A program made the position numbers and the translations under genes. The notes below the pieces were generated by a model. The model searched no databases, was not told where the DNA came from, and saw only the letters and a program-made list of their open reading frames with translations. From JACNKV01 sp964645915 (GTDB lineage: Bacteria > Fidelibacterota > Marinisomatia > Marinisomatales > JACNKV01): a stretch of 24,518 bases of DNA. Positions within the stretch are counted from its first letter, which is position 1. Every line of letters starts with the position of its first letter. This document shows, in pieces, positions 8,811-16,422 of this stretch. The stretch spans positions 1 to 24,518 of the forward strand of contig CAZYDH010000023.1 in the NCBI GenBank assembly GCA_964645915.1, written 5' to 3'.

Positions 8811-11800
8811 TTACCAATCCGCGCCAAATGAAAAATAATACTGAGGACGTGAATACTTTCCCATCTGATAAACATCCCAAGCTGTATCAATTCTAAGTAA
8901 TCCAAAGGGTGTAAATAATTTAACTCCTATCCCTGTACCAGTTATAGGAGAGAAAGAGGGGTGTTTGAGTTGCTCTAGTTTATCCCACGCTGTTCCACTA
9001 TCGACAAATATATGACCAAATAAATATGTTGATTTGATCGATGAGGGTGTTCCAAATGCGAAGAGAAGCGGAAACCGTAATTCAAAATTAGTAAGAGCAA
9101 CATTTGTTCCGATCCGTTCTGCATAACGACTGCCTCGTACCGGCATAACATAATTGACAAAGTAGAGGTTTTCTAAAATAGATTGTGAGTTTTCATATTC
9201 GGAAAGATCTTTATAATTATCATCATCTTTAACTCCCCCTGTTTCTCCACTTCCAAACAACCAGTTGTTTAATCCACCGAGTAAAAATTTAACAGATTCC
9301 TGACCGGTGCTCTTCCCAAGAAATAGTCGTCCGGAGATGCTATAATATTTTAAGAAACGAACATATTTCCTGGCGTCAAAAGACATCAGATTGAATTGGT
9401 AATTTTTACCAACCGCAGGACTGACTGTCAATGATACTTTTTGGCGAAATCCGTCAACGGGACCGGTATAACCAAACACAGAGTTGTCATATACCCAACT
9501 TACAGACGGAGCAATTGATGAAATTTGATATTTTGGAAAATCGTAGACTTCATCTTCTGAATATTGCAAAAATAACTGAGCACTTTGAACCGAATAAGAA
9601 ATGCTTCCTTCAAGGCGATTAAATCGGTTGAAAGGTCTAGAGACATACATGCTTAAACCATAATTTCTGAACCGTGTGATGAGCAATTGATTATAATAAT
9701 TGTAGTATGCAAGTGTCTCATTTTGATGATACCCTGAGAAGAACCAGTCTGTACGGTTTTTTAAATAAGCATATGAAAGATACAGATCGCTATTATCCAA
9801 TGTCATTACCATCTGTGTTCCAAGGGTGATATGGTGGTCCCCTAAAATATCGCTCCAAGTGAAATACGTCATCCCTTGAGCCCCTTCGATGGTATTGATC
9901 CCCATACTCATACTAACGACATCTAATGTGAACCGGGTTTTATAAGCATGAGAAATATATTCATCTGAAGTTCTTAAACTGTCTTCTACGGATTTGGTCG
10001 TATCCTGTGTTAGATTTAATTCAGGATTAAAGTGTTCAAATTCGGGAGCAAAAATGTGCGATGAATAATCTTGCTCAGTAGTGCTAATTCCGGTCGAACG
10101 TATTTGGTCTTTCCGAAGATCAGAAACAATCTCTTCTTCTTGTTTCGTGAGCAGATACTGTGTTTTAGGCACAGTTTGTTCCTTTAAATCCATTGGTAGA
10201 GAAATGGAATAAATGTCCCAACCGGATTTTTCAAATCCTGCAAAGACAAGTAAATCATCATTCACTGAGAGACTTAACTGTTGGATCCCGGTTAAAATAT
10301 TCGTGATAGCATACGATTCGCCGGACGAAAGGTCATGTCGGTAAATATTCCAAACTCCGTTATGATCTGCTGTATAAAGCAGGATGGGTTCAGTATGTGC
10401 CCACACAGGATAGTTTTCATTATGATTTGTATGAGTGATTTGTTGAATATCTTTTGAGCGTGTATCGACGATATAAAGATCTGTTTGAAATCTGTTTATA
10501 TCAGAAATCGATTTAGCATTACGATCCGAGACAAAAACAATTTTATTTCCATCCGGACTCCAAGATGGCTCGGAATTAGAAAACAGATCATTTGTCAGAT
10601 TGATTAGTGAATCTGTTTCGAGATCATAACTATAGATATCACTGGAAACTTCATCATGTCCGACAAAGGCTAATTTCTTACCATCAGGGCTCCACTTAGG
10701 TGAAAACAATCCCTTAAGGTCAAACGAGAGCTTATTTGATTTTCCGGTTTTAACATCCACAATTTGTAGAGCATCTTGAGCACCAGATTTTGCAGCGATA
10801 ATTATTTTTTCTCCGTTTGGAGACCAAGACACACCGGGCTGTAGCCATTTTAACTCCTCAAATTCTGTAGAACGATTCCCTTTGATCAATTTTTTAATAG
10901 ATTTTCCTGTGATGGCATTAATAAGATAAATATCAGCATACCCAGAGCGATCAGATAGGATGGCAATTTTGCTCCCGTCAGGAGAGAGGGATGGGGCGAT
11001 ATTGTAATAGTTTTTTTGTTTTTCGTGGTCTGTTAATTTTTTTGCAATTTCATCCAATTTTGATCGACTGGTAATGTCCGGCCAGTATTCCTTTTTTATG
11101 TATTGGTGCCACTTTTCAGTTAAGGTTTCAAAATCCAGATGGATAGATCGTTCAAATCCTTTTTCTGCATTTTGTGTTTTTTTCATGGCAATAAGAATTT
11201 CACCGATGACTTCTCGCCCATACTTGTCTGCAATAAATCGCCAGACCGATTGTCCTCCTTTATAAGCCATATAAGCATCTAAATATTTAATAAGTGGAAT
11301 ATCTTCATTGAGAGCGATATCTCTTAAGATCATATCGGCTTTAGTATCCCAGTTTGAGGATAAAAACTCCGCAAGACCCTCGTTGGCCCAAAGAGGGATA
11401 TTTAACCGAACCCTTCCGGAGACAATACTTTGAATATTTCCACCATAAACCATATCATTAACCATTGCATGAACAAGTTCATGGTGAATAACATGTCTGA
11501 ACTCAGCATAATTTCCTTCAAAAGGTATGACAACTCGATTTTTCAGTAACTCCGTAACCCCACCGATTCCTTCAACCATGTATGCCCACGTTACATTTGT
11601 TTGTTGGAAATCATTATGGGAGTTATATACAATAATCGAAACCGGCTTGGTGAGTGTCCAACGAAGGTGTTTTGAGATCTGTTCGTATGCGATTTCTGCT
11701 TCATCGGCTGTGAATTGAGCAATCGAATAGTTTCCTCCGTAATAATAGACATCAAAATGCGGTGAACGGATAAAACGCCAGTCAAATTGCCCATATTGAA

Positions 11801-11879
11801 CTTTGTTTTGACCAAATTGTCCAAAAACAGTTTGGGAAAAAAGCATGATAATAAGAATGATAAATTGTTTGATTTTCAT
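8811..11879 (-). CDS. Gluzincin-like domain / TolB-like propeller / outer-membrane barrel fusion protein
   Basis: A 1022-residue envelope protein with three parts. Residues 1-20 are a signal peptide (hydrophobic core, VFG/Q cleavage). Residues 30-260 hold a zinc-metallopeptidase-like domain: HELVH at 133-137 and NEGLAE at 166-171, the HExxH...E layout of gluzincins. Residues 290-590 contain PD40/TolB-type blades with repeated SPDG or SPNG motifs (LSPDGSKIAI, WSPNGEKII, WSPDGKKLAF, WSPDGNKIVF). From about 650 to the end is an outer-membrane beta barrel resembling the BamA/Omp85 surface-antigen domain, finishing in YYFSFGADW with the terminal aromatic expected of barrel proteins. Family knowledge supports each domain separately. 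Whether the peptidase is active, and what it cleaves, is unknown. It is the first gene of the minus-strand operon, directly behind the best promoter candidate. Confidence 0.85.
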   Translation of the reverse strand: MKIKQFIILIIMLFSQTVFGQFGQNKVQYGQFDWRFIRSPHFDVYYYGGNYSIAQFTADEAEIAYEQISKHLRWTLTKPVSIIVYNSHNDFQQTNVTWAYMVEGIGGVTELLKNRVVIPFEGNYAEFRHVIHHELVHAMVNDMVYGGNIQSIVSGRVRLNIPLWANEGLAEFLSSNWDTKADMILRDIALNEDIPLIKYLDAYMAYKGGQSVWRFIADKYGREVIGEILIAMKKTQNAEKGFERSIHLDFETLTEKWHQYIKKEYWPDITSRSKLDEIAKKLTDHEKQKNYYNIAPSLSPDGSKIAILSDRSGYADIYLINAITGKSIKKLIKGNRSTEFEELKWLQPGVSWSPNGEKIIIAAKSGAQDALQIVDVKTGKSNKLSFDLKGLFSPKWSPDGKKLAFVGHDEVSSDIYSYDLETDSLINLTNDLFSNSEPSWSPDGNKIVFVSDRNAKSISDINRFQTDLYIVDTRSKDIQQITHTNHNENYPVWAHTEPILLYTADHNGVWNIYRHDLSSGESYAITNILTGIQQLSLSVNDDLLVFAGFEKSGWDIYSISLPMDLKEQTVPKTQYLLTKQEEEIVSDLRKDQIRSTGISTTEQDYSSHIFAPEFEHFNPELNLTQDTTKSVEDSLRTSDEYISHAYKTRFTLDVVSMSMGINTIEGAQGMTYFTWSDILGDHHITLGTQMVMTLDNSDLYLSYAYLKNRTDWFFSGYHQNETLAYYNYYNQLLITRFRNYGLSMYVSRPFNRFNRLEGSISYSVQSAQLFLQYSEDEVYDFPKYQISSIAPSVSWVYDNSVFGYTGPVDGFRQKVSLTVSPAVGKNYQFNLMSFDARKYVRFLKYYSISGRLFLGKSTGQESVKFLLGGLNNWLFGSGETGGVKDDDNYKDLSEYENSQSILENLYFVNYVMPVRGSRYAERIGTNVALTNFELRFPLLFAFGTPSSIKSTYLFGHIFVDSGTAWDKLEQLKHPSFSPITGTGIGVKLFTPFGLLRIDTAWDVYQMGKYSRPQYYFSFGADW

Positions 11880-12047
11880 ATTTTAGTTATGAAGAAGTTA
11901 TGATATTGTTCCAAAGGCTATACTAATATCAAAGTTACATAAAGTCAAAGGTAAAACGTAATGGATTATATTGATATTTACCGATACTGAGAGATTGTTT
12001 TAACAAGTTGTTTCCATGAATGAAAAGTATAAAGTAATTTATAGCCT
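11880..12047. other. Divergent intergenic promoter region
   Basis: These 168 bases separate two operons that point away from each other, so promoters for both should lie here. The minus-strand side has a reasonable sigma-70-like candidate (listed separately). On the plus side I see TTGTTT at 11995-12000 and again at 12008-12013, and TATAAA at 12028-12033, but the spacings (27 and 14) are poor, so no plus-strand promoter is called. No ORF or RNA gene is apparent. Confidence 0.6.
11920..11948 (-). promoter_or_regulatory. Candidate sigma-70-like promoter of the minus-strand operon
   Basis: On the minus strand, TTGACT (11948-11943) is followed after exactly 17 bases by TAGTAT (11925-11920). That is 5/6 and 4/6 matches to the TTGACA/TATAAT consensus. 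A start of transcription near 11913 would give a short leader of about 34 bases before the ATG at 11879. No Shine-Dalgarno site is visible in that leader. The call is by eye and AT-rich sequence makes chance matches common. Confidence 0.35.
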
Positions 12048-12788
12048 ATGGAGACCCCGCTCTATTTTATTTCAGACGTTCATTTGATGTTAAACACATC
12101 AGTGGAGGAGGAACAAAAGCGAACCAGATTGATTTCGTTTTTTTCTCATATCTCTGAAACAGGAGGAACCTTATTCATCCTTGGTGATTTTTTTGAATTT
12201 TATTTTGAATATCCACACGTAATTCCCAAAGCATTTTTCCCGGTGTTTAGCAAGCTGTTTCAATTAAAACACTCAGGTGTTGATATTCATTTTATCGTTG
12301 GAAATCATGACTATTGGATTCAAGATTTTATTACAAAGACCCTTACCACAAAATCGTATATGTCCGACACGTTGATCAAAGTAAGCGGAAAGACATTTTA
12401 TTTATCGCACGGAGATGGATTATTATCCTGGGATAAAGGATATAGAGCTTTGAAAAAAGTAATTCGAAACAAAATCTTTATTTGGTTATATCGATGGCTT
12501 CATCCGACGATAGGCTATAAAATCGCAGATTGGGTTTCTCATCAGGGAAGACATTATGTGCATACGGATGAATACAATCAAAAAGTAATAAGCGAATTAA
12601 AAACACATGCAGAGTCAATCATCAAAGATGATGTAGATTATGTAGTTTTTGGACATTATCATCAAATCGTGGACGAATCTGTGGCAAACGGGAGAATGTA
12701 CATCCTTGGGGATTGGTTGCGGTATTTTTCCTATGGAGTATTTGATGGAGTTGAAATGAAAATCGAAAAATGGTCAGATCATGCGTAA
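12048..12788 (+). CDS. lpxH: UDP-2,3-diacylglucosamine hydrolase-like metallophosphoesterase
   Basis: A 246-residue calcineurin-type phosphoesterase, most likely LpxH, which splits UDP-2,3-diacylglucosamine to lipid X and UMP in lipid A synthesis at the inner membrane. Metal ligands follow the family order: D10 and H12 (SDVHL), D47 (LGDFFEF), N86-H87 (GNHD), H121 (SHGDG), H203 and H205 (FGHYH). The GDFFEF block and the helical insertion around residues 140-170 (LHPTIGYKIADWVSHQGRH) resemble LpxH-like proteins rather than general phosphoesterases. LpxH of Proteobacteria usually has GNRD where this has GNHD, so a related UDP-sugar hydrolase is the main alternative. It starts the plus-strand trio and overlaps the next gene by 8 bases (ATGCGTAA). 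Confidence 0.82.
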   Translation: METPLYFISDVHLMLNTSVEEEQKRTRLISFFSHISETGGTLFILGDFFEFYFEYPHVIPKAFFPVFSKLFQLKHSGVDIHFIVGNHDYWIQDFITKTLTTKSYMSDTLIKVSGKTFYLSHGDGLLSWDKGYRALKKVIRNKIFIWLYRWLHPTIGYKIADWVSHQGRHYVHTDEYNQKVISELKTHAESIIKDDVDYVVFGHYHQIVDESVANGRMYILGDWLRYFSYGVFDGVEMKIEKWSDHA

Positions 12789-13911
12789 AACTATTTTAAT
12801 AGTATTAGTCCTCTTATTGGGGGCAAGCGGTTGTTCCAAAATCAAAAATTTTAAGCTGTTTGGAAAAAATGATAAAAAAAGCAGTTATGAGGAAATTCTT
12901 CATCAAGATGTAGAACGTTTACGAATGAATTATAAAGACGGACAAGTCCAAGCTTTGGATGAGTTGATCACGATCTTCAGCGATACAAATCAACCGTTCG
13001 ATGTTCGTATTTCAGCCGCAGAAGCTCTTGCTGAAACGCAACATCCGTTAGCTTTGAATACTCTCGCTGAAGCAGTTTCGACCGCAAGAACCGTTGATAT
13101 TACATTGATGGAAACATCAATAAATCTTCTCGCAAAATTTCAGGAAAATCCGAAAGCTGCCGAGGCGATGGTTGAGGCATTGCACACATTAGAAGAACGA
13201 ACGAACTCACTTCACCTAATAATTATTAAAAACCTTAATAAAGTCCGAACAAAAGATCAGGTCTTTGCCATGCTGGAGTTATATGAAGTTGCAAAAGCAA
13301 ATTTATCAAGGACTGAAAGACTAATGACAGAAACATTGGGTGCTCTTGGGGATGATCAGGTAATACCGATCCTGACCGATATTGCACGAGATTCCGATGT
13401 TAATATTGCGATTCGAAATCGCGCTGTGGAGATCCTGGGGAAAAAAGATCCTTCGGAGGTGGTTGGCGCATTTACGGAATTACTGGGCGATCCTAATACC
13501 GGAGAAGCCGTTCAGGATTTTGCTTTAAATATGATGGATGGATTAAAAGAAGAAAGTCTGGTGTTAACGCTGTTGGACACGTATAATGTTGGGAAAAAAC
13601 AGTATTACAGCTTATTGAACACATTGTTGGATGCTTTGGGGAATTTTAATGATCCGGAAGTAAAAGCTGCGATAATTGAAATCGCCTTGAATTCAGATTA
13701 CAATATGACCATACGAAACAAAGCGATCACGAAACTCGGGCAATATGGCGATCCAAATGTTGTTGATAAATTCTTACCACTCTTAGCCAAGGCAGAAAAT
13801 TATTATTTGTATCCATCAATAATGGAAATGATCGAAGCACTGAAAATGACAGAAGCCACGAACGAAACACGACGACAGTTAGCTTATCAAGCATTTCGGG
13901 AGGGAAAATGA
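12781..13911 (+). CDS. HEAT-repeat lipoprotein
   Basis: A 376-residue exported protein made almost wholly of helical repeats. Residues 1-18 are a lipoprotein signal peptide (hydrophobic ILIVLVLLLG then ASGC, with C18 as the lipidated cysteine). The rest shows repeated HEAT/armadillo-like units of about 35-45 residues, with strings such as VRISAAEALAETQHPLALNTL, IRNRAVEILGKKDPSEVV and IRNKAITKLGQYGDPNVV. Such repeats form curved scaffolds for protein binding, and no enzymatic motif is seen. It overlaps lpxH by 8 bases and the next gene by ATGA, suggesting a common envelope-related operon. The specific partner is unknown. Confidence 0.8.
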   Translation: MRKTILIVLVLLLGASGCSKIKNFKLFGKNDKKSSYEEILHQDVERLRMNYKDGQVQALDELITIFSDTNQPFDVRISAAEALAETQHPLALNTLAEAVSTARTVDITLMETSINLLAKFQENPKAAEAMVEALHTLEERTNSLHLIIIKNLNKVRTKDQVFAMLELYEVAKANLSRTERLMTETLGALGDDQVIPILTDIARDSDVNIAIRNRAVEILGKKDPSEVVGAFTELLGDPNTGEAVQDFALNMMDGLKEESLVLTLLDTYNVGKKQYYSLLNTLLDALGNFNDPEVKAAIIEIALNSDYNMTIRNKAITKLGQYGDPNVVDKFLPLLAKAENYYLYPSIMEMIEALKMTEATNETRRQLAYQAFREGK

Positions 13912-14753
13912 TGAGAATTATACTAAGCCTTCCAATTTTACTTGGATTTGTATTTAGCCAAGATACAAGTTCAATCGTTGAGGATTCACTTTCTGTTTCA
14001 GTAGATTCTGATACAACAGAGCTTATGCACATTCCGATCAGCGTCATTGCAAAAGATGATACAGTGGCAGATTCAACGCTAACCCCACTTCCGGAGCTTC
14101 TCCCGGACCATGCTCCATCCACGCTACAGACCGGTGAGCAGTTTTTTGATTATCAAGATGATATTCTTTTTCTTCAAACTCAAATTGATTCTTTGAAAAA
14201 ATTGATTCGTGTCTATAGTAAAAAAGATACAATGCCGATTGTCCAGAAATCGTTGTTGGATCTAATAAAAAAGAAACATTATTCGCATAAGATCATGTTA
14301 GAGAACGGAACAATGGTTCGAGGGAATATTCTTGAAAAAACATCCGAAATCATTGTTCTGGACACAGACATCGGGAAATTGGTTTTAGATAAAAAATATA
14401 TTACCAAGATTGAAAAAGAGCTTCCAAAGACAGCTAAGATAAATTTAATTAATGATCCTGTTATAAAATTATCCGCGGGGAAAGAAGAAATTACCGGAAC
14501 TGTAAAGAACATCGGTGAAAAACGAGGGGATTTTGTACGTGTAATAGCGAATATGTGGGGTAAAGATACAGAGCTCATTGCTCAGGACTCAATCTTTGTA
14601 AACGGAGCAGAAATAGAATATAACAATGGTGTTATTTCAGACACGGCAATTGAACCAGACGATTCAGCTTCTTTTTTAATTTTGATTACCTATCCAGTTG
14701 AAAGCGAGGTCTCTTATCGAACCTACGACGTTCTCTGGACTGAAGTAGAATAA
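13908..14753 (+). CDS. Secreted protein with LSm/SH3-like segment and FxLyD-like domain
   Basis: A 281-residue protein I do not recognise as a named family member. Residues 1-17 are a signal peptide (MRIILSLPILLGFVFS, cleavage before Q). Residues 18-85 are Ser/Thr/Asp/Pro-rich and probably disordered. A short helix that could coil follows at 83-105 (DDILFLQTQIDSLKKLIRV). Residues 125-172 resemble the small-barrel pattern seen in many exported proteins (MLENGTMVRGNILEKTSEII, then an LVLDKKYITKIE strand). Residues 183-281 look like an FxLyD domain (EITGTVKNIGEKRGDFVRVI, then a PDDSASFLILITYP strand). The start at 13908 is the ATGA overlap with the HEAT lipoprotein; a second ATG follows immediately. 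It is the last gene of its operon. Confidence 0.65.
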   Translation: MMRIILSLPILLGFVFSQDTSSIVEDSLSVSVDSDTTELMHIPISVIAKDDTVADSTLTPLPELLPDHAPSTLQTGEQFFDYQDDILFLQTQIDSLKKLIRVYSKKDTMPIVQKSLLDLIKKKHYSHKIMLENGTMVRGNILEKTSEIIVLDTDIGKLVLDKKYITKIEKELPKTAKINLINDPVIKLSAGKEEITGTVKNIGEKRGDFVRVIANMWGKDTELIAQDSIFVNGAEIEYNNGVISDTAIEPDDSASFLILITYPVESEVSYRTYDVLWTEVE

Positions 14754-14798
14754 TATAGAGAATAGTACCGATTAATTCGGTGTTCATTTCTAAATAGT

Positions 14799-14818
14799 AC
14801 TTACAGAATTCTGTAAGT
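14799..14818. promoter_or_regulatory. Perfect 20-base palindrome, candidate operator
   Basis: The half-site ACTTACAGAA is followed directly by its exact reverse complement TTCTGTAAGT, centred on the EcoRI-like GAATTC. Flanking bases 14798 and 14819 do not pair, so the symmetry stops at 20. No T-tract follows, so a rho-independent terminator is unlikely. It lies about 156 bases before the HTH-receiver gene and ahead of the promoter candidate, where an activator or repressor dimer could bind. Confidence 0.5.
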
Positions 14819-14888
14819 TGAGATTTATAGTGCATCAAGTCGCGCTCTGGATGATAAACTATATTTATTAATCAATAATAAAAAACAC

Positions 14889-14917
14889 TTGCATTATATT
14901 ATAAATTATATTAATAT
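14889..14917 (+). promoter_or_regulatory. Weak promoter candidate for the pilus/secretion operon
   Basis: TTGCAT at 14889-14894 and TAATAT at 14912-14917 are separated by 17 bases. Both match consensus only partly, and the whole stretch is AT-rich, so alternative -10 boxes such as TATATT at 14907-14912 exist. The location, about 50 bases before the ATG at 14975, is sensible. Confidence 0.22.
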
Positions 14918-14924
14918 CGTTATG

Positions 14925-14969
14925 AATGGTAATACTGTGAATTTCGTGAAATCAATAACAAATGGTAAT
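14925..14969 (+). repeat. Two direct copies of AATGGTAAT before the HTH-receiver gene
   Basis: AATGGTAAT occurs at 14925-14933 and 14961-14969, 36 bases start to start, the second ending 5 bases before the start codon. A third copy is at 20812-20820, just before the receiver-only gene. The distribution suggests a regulatory site, possibly at the mRNA level given its nearness to start codons, but 9-mers recur by chance in AT-rich DNA. Confidence 0.3.
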
Positions 14970-14974
14970 GTAAC

Positions 14975-15556
14975 ATGAGTAGAAAGAAGAAATATTATAC
15001 AACTGGTGATATCGCTAAGTATTGTGAAGTTGATATTAATACGGTTAAACATTGGATCAGAGGAGGGGTTCTTAATGGATTTAAAACACCGACCGGTCAC
15101 TTTAAGATCACCCGGGAAGTGTTCATTGAATTTATTAAAGGACACGGATTTATATATGACGCGGGTTTCTTTGGTGATTCAAGCAATGATGTAGACATCC
15201 TATTAATAGATGATGATCCAAACTTTCAGGAATTACTGACCTTTAACCTAAAACGAAGGATAAAAGACATCAACATTGTCTCAGCTCAAAACGGATTTGA
15301 AGGTTATCTAAAGTTGGATCAGATAAAACCTAAACTAATCTTATTGGATTTGGTAATGCCGGGGATTACCGGGATTGAGTTTTTACGGGTACTAAAATCC
15401 AAGAAAAACTTTGGGCCGTTTAATATCGTTGTGATCTCTTCACATCTGAATGAAGACACAGAGAAAGAGCTGAAAGAGTTGGGCGTTAAACAAACACTAT
15501 CGAAGCCTTTAGATATGGACGTTCTTGTTGAAAAATGCAATGCGTACTTAAACTGA
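14975..15556 (+). CDS. MerR/excisionase-like HTH plus receiver-domain regulator
   Basis: A 193-residue cytoplasmic regulator. Residues 8-54 form a MerR/excisionase-type winged helix (YTTGDIAKYCEVDINTVKHW then GHFKITREVFIEFI). After a short linker, residues 73-193 are a CheY-like receiver with acidic pocket D79-D81 (IDDDPN), phospho-acceptor D125 (LLDLVMPG), a Ser at 155/156 in place of the usual Thr/Ser switch, and K177 (SKPLD). All phosphorylation residues are present, so a histidine kinase should act on it, but none is in the window. The order is reversed relative to most response regulators, which carry the receiver first. It opens the pilus/secretion operon, 41 bases before the ExeA-like gene, and could bind the palindrome or repeats upstream. 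Confidence 0.85.
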   Translation: MSRKKKYYTTGDIAKYCEVDINTVKHWIRGGVLNGFKTPTGHFKITREVFIEFIKGHGFIYDAGFFGDSSNDVDILLIDDDPNFQELLTFNLKRRIKDINIVSAQNGFEGYLKLDQIKPKLILLDLVMPGITGIEFLRVLKSKKNFGPFNIVVISSHLNEDTEKELKELGVKQTLSKPLDMDVLVEKCNAYLN

Positions 15557-15597
15557 CAAACGTGATCAGAACGATAACCACACACTAAAGAATCATC

Positions 15598-16422
15598 ATG
15601 GAATATTATGAAACAATAGGACTGTTAGAAGAACCGTTTTCAATGGCTCCTGATCCGTCTTTTTATTTTGAGTCCAAAAGTCACGGTAATTGTCTGAATC
15701 GAATGGAAATATCCCTCCGTTTAAACAGAGGATTAAACGTTGTAATCGGTGGAGTTGGAATTGGAAAAACAACGTTGTCCAGATTATTGTTGGGACGATT
15801 TGTGGAATTTGGAGAGGAGTATAAGTTTTACCTTATTTTGGATCCGACATGGAAGAACACTAATGAATTTTTATTGTACCTCCATAAGTTATTTGGATTG
15901 AAAGAGAGTAAAACCTATCAAGCCGATATGATGGATAGGATTGAACATTTTCTTATTGACTCCTCCCTAAAATCTAAACGACAAATCGTTCTTGTCATCG
16001 ATGAGGGTCAAAAAATGGGCCCGGATCAAATTGAGATCATTCGAACATTGTTAAATTTTGAAACGAATGATAAAAAACTGATTCAAGTCATCATTTTTGC
16101 ACAACCGGAATTCGAATCACTTTTAAAACAACATGAAAATTTTAGAGATCGAATTGCGTTCGGTTATCGAATTGATCCCATGGATAAAGATGACACTATT
16201 CTATTTATAGACCATCGTTTGAAGGTCGCAGGAAATACGGATGGCGGATTGTTTACTCAAGATGCAAAAGAAATGATTTATGATCACACAAAAGGCTTTC
16301 CAAGAAAAATCGTGGTTCTCTGTCATGCTTTAATTATTGATATGCTGACCCAGGCAAAAGAACAAGTTGACAGCTCGCTGGTTTTTTCAAGAATCAAAAC
16401 AGCGGATTTATTTAATGGCTGA
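15598..16422 (+). CDS. ExeA/GspA-like AAA ATPase
   Basis: A 274-residue ATPase of the ExeA/GspA/MshM family. The N-terminus (YYETIGLLEEPFSMAPDP, then FYFES) is the family's hallmark opening. Walker A GGVGIGKTT is at 51-59 and Walker B IVLVIDEGQ at 130-138, with AQPEF at 168-172 as sensor-like region and RDRIAFGY at 183-190. In type II secretion, ExeA with ExeB helps the secretin multimerise through the cell wall; in MSHA pili, MshM is the counterpart. This protein has no C-terminal peptidoglycan-binding domain and no obvious membrane segment after the AAA domain, so it resembles the shorter MshM form. It overlaps the PilMN gene by 8 bases (ATGGCTGA) if that gene starts at 16415. Confidence 0.88.
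   Translation: MEYYETIGLLEEPFSMAPDPSFYFESKSHGNCLNRMEISLRLNRGLNVVIGGVGIGKTTLSRLLLGRFVEFGEEYKFYLILDPTWKNTNEFLLYLHKLFGLKESKTYQADMMDRIEHFLIDSSLKSKRQIVLVIDEGQKMGPDQIEIIRTLLNFETNDKKLIQVIIFAQPEFESLLKQHENFRDRIAFGYRIDPMDKDDTILFIDHRLKVAGNTDGGLFTQDAKEMIYDHTKGFPRKIVVLCHALIIDMLTQAKEQVDSSLVFSRIKTADLFNG

Larger units (their letters stand above)
14754..14974. other. Intergenic region upstream of the pilus/secretion operon
   Basis: These 221 bases hold no ORF. From left to right: two copies of AATAGTAC at 14761-14768 and 14793-14800, a small 5-bp hairpin ACCGA/TCGGT at 14767-14781 that might weakly terminate the upstream operon, the 20-base palindrome at 14799-14818, an AT-rich tract at 14856-14917 with a weak promoter candidate, and two copies of AATGGTAAT close to the next start codon. 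No sigma-54 type GG-N10-GC pair was found. Confidence 0.6.

Noticed and set aside
13727..14122. 131-codon open frame on the minus strand
   Set aside because: It lies antisense to the HEAT lipoprotein and the following secreted protein, both of which have clear signal peptides and domain patterns; its translation is Ser/Val-rich without motifs.
14767..14781. ACCGA/TCGGT hairpin as a firm terminator for the lpxH operon
   Set aside because: A 5-bp stem and only a mixed T-rich tail make it too weak to call; noted only in the intergenic description.
14754..14974. Sigma-54 promoter ahead of the pilus operon
   Set aside because: TTGCAT at 14889 resembles a -12 element, but there is no GG ten bases upstream of its GC, and the other GG pairs lack a GC at the right distance.
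16367..16414. Upstream TTG start for the PilMN gene
   Set aside because: It would overlap exeA by 56 bases; the ATG at 16415 gives an 8-base ATGGCTGA overlap in keeping with neighbouring junctions.
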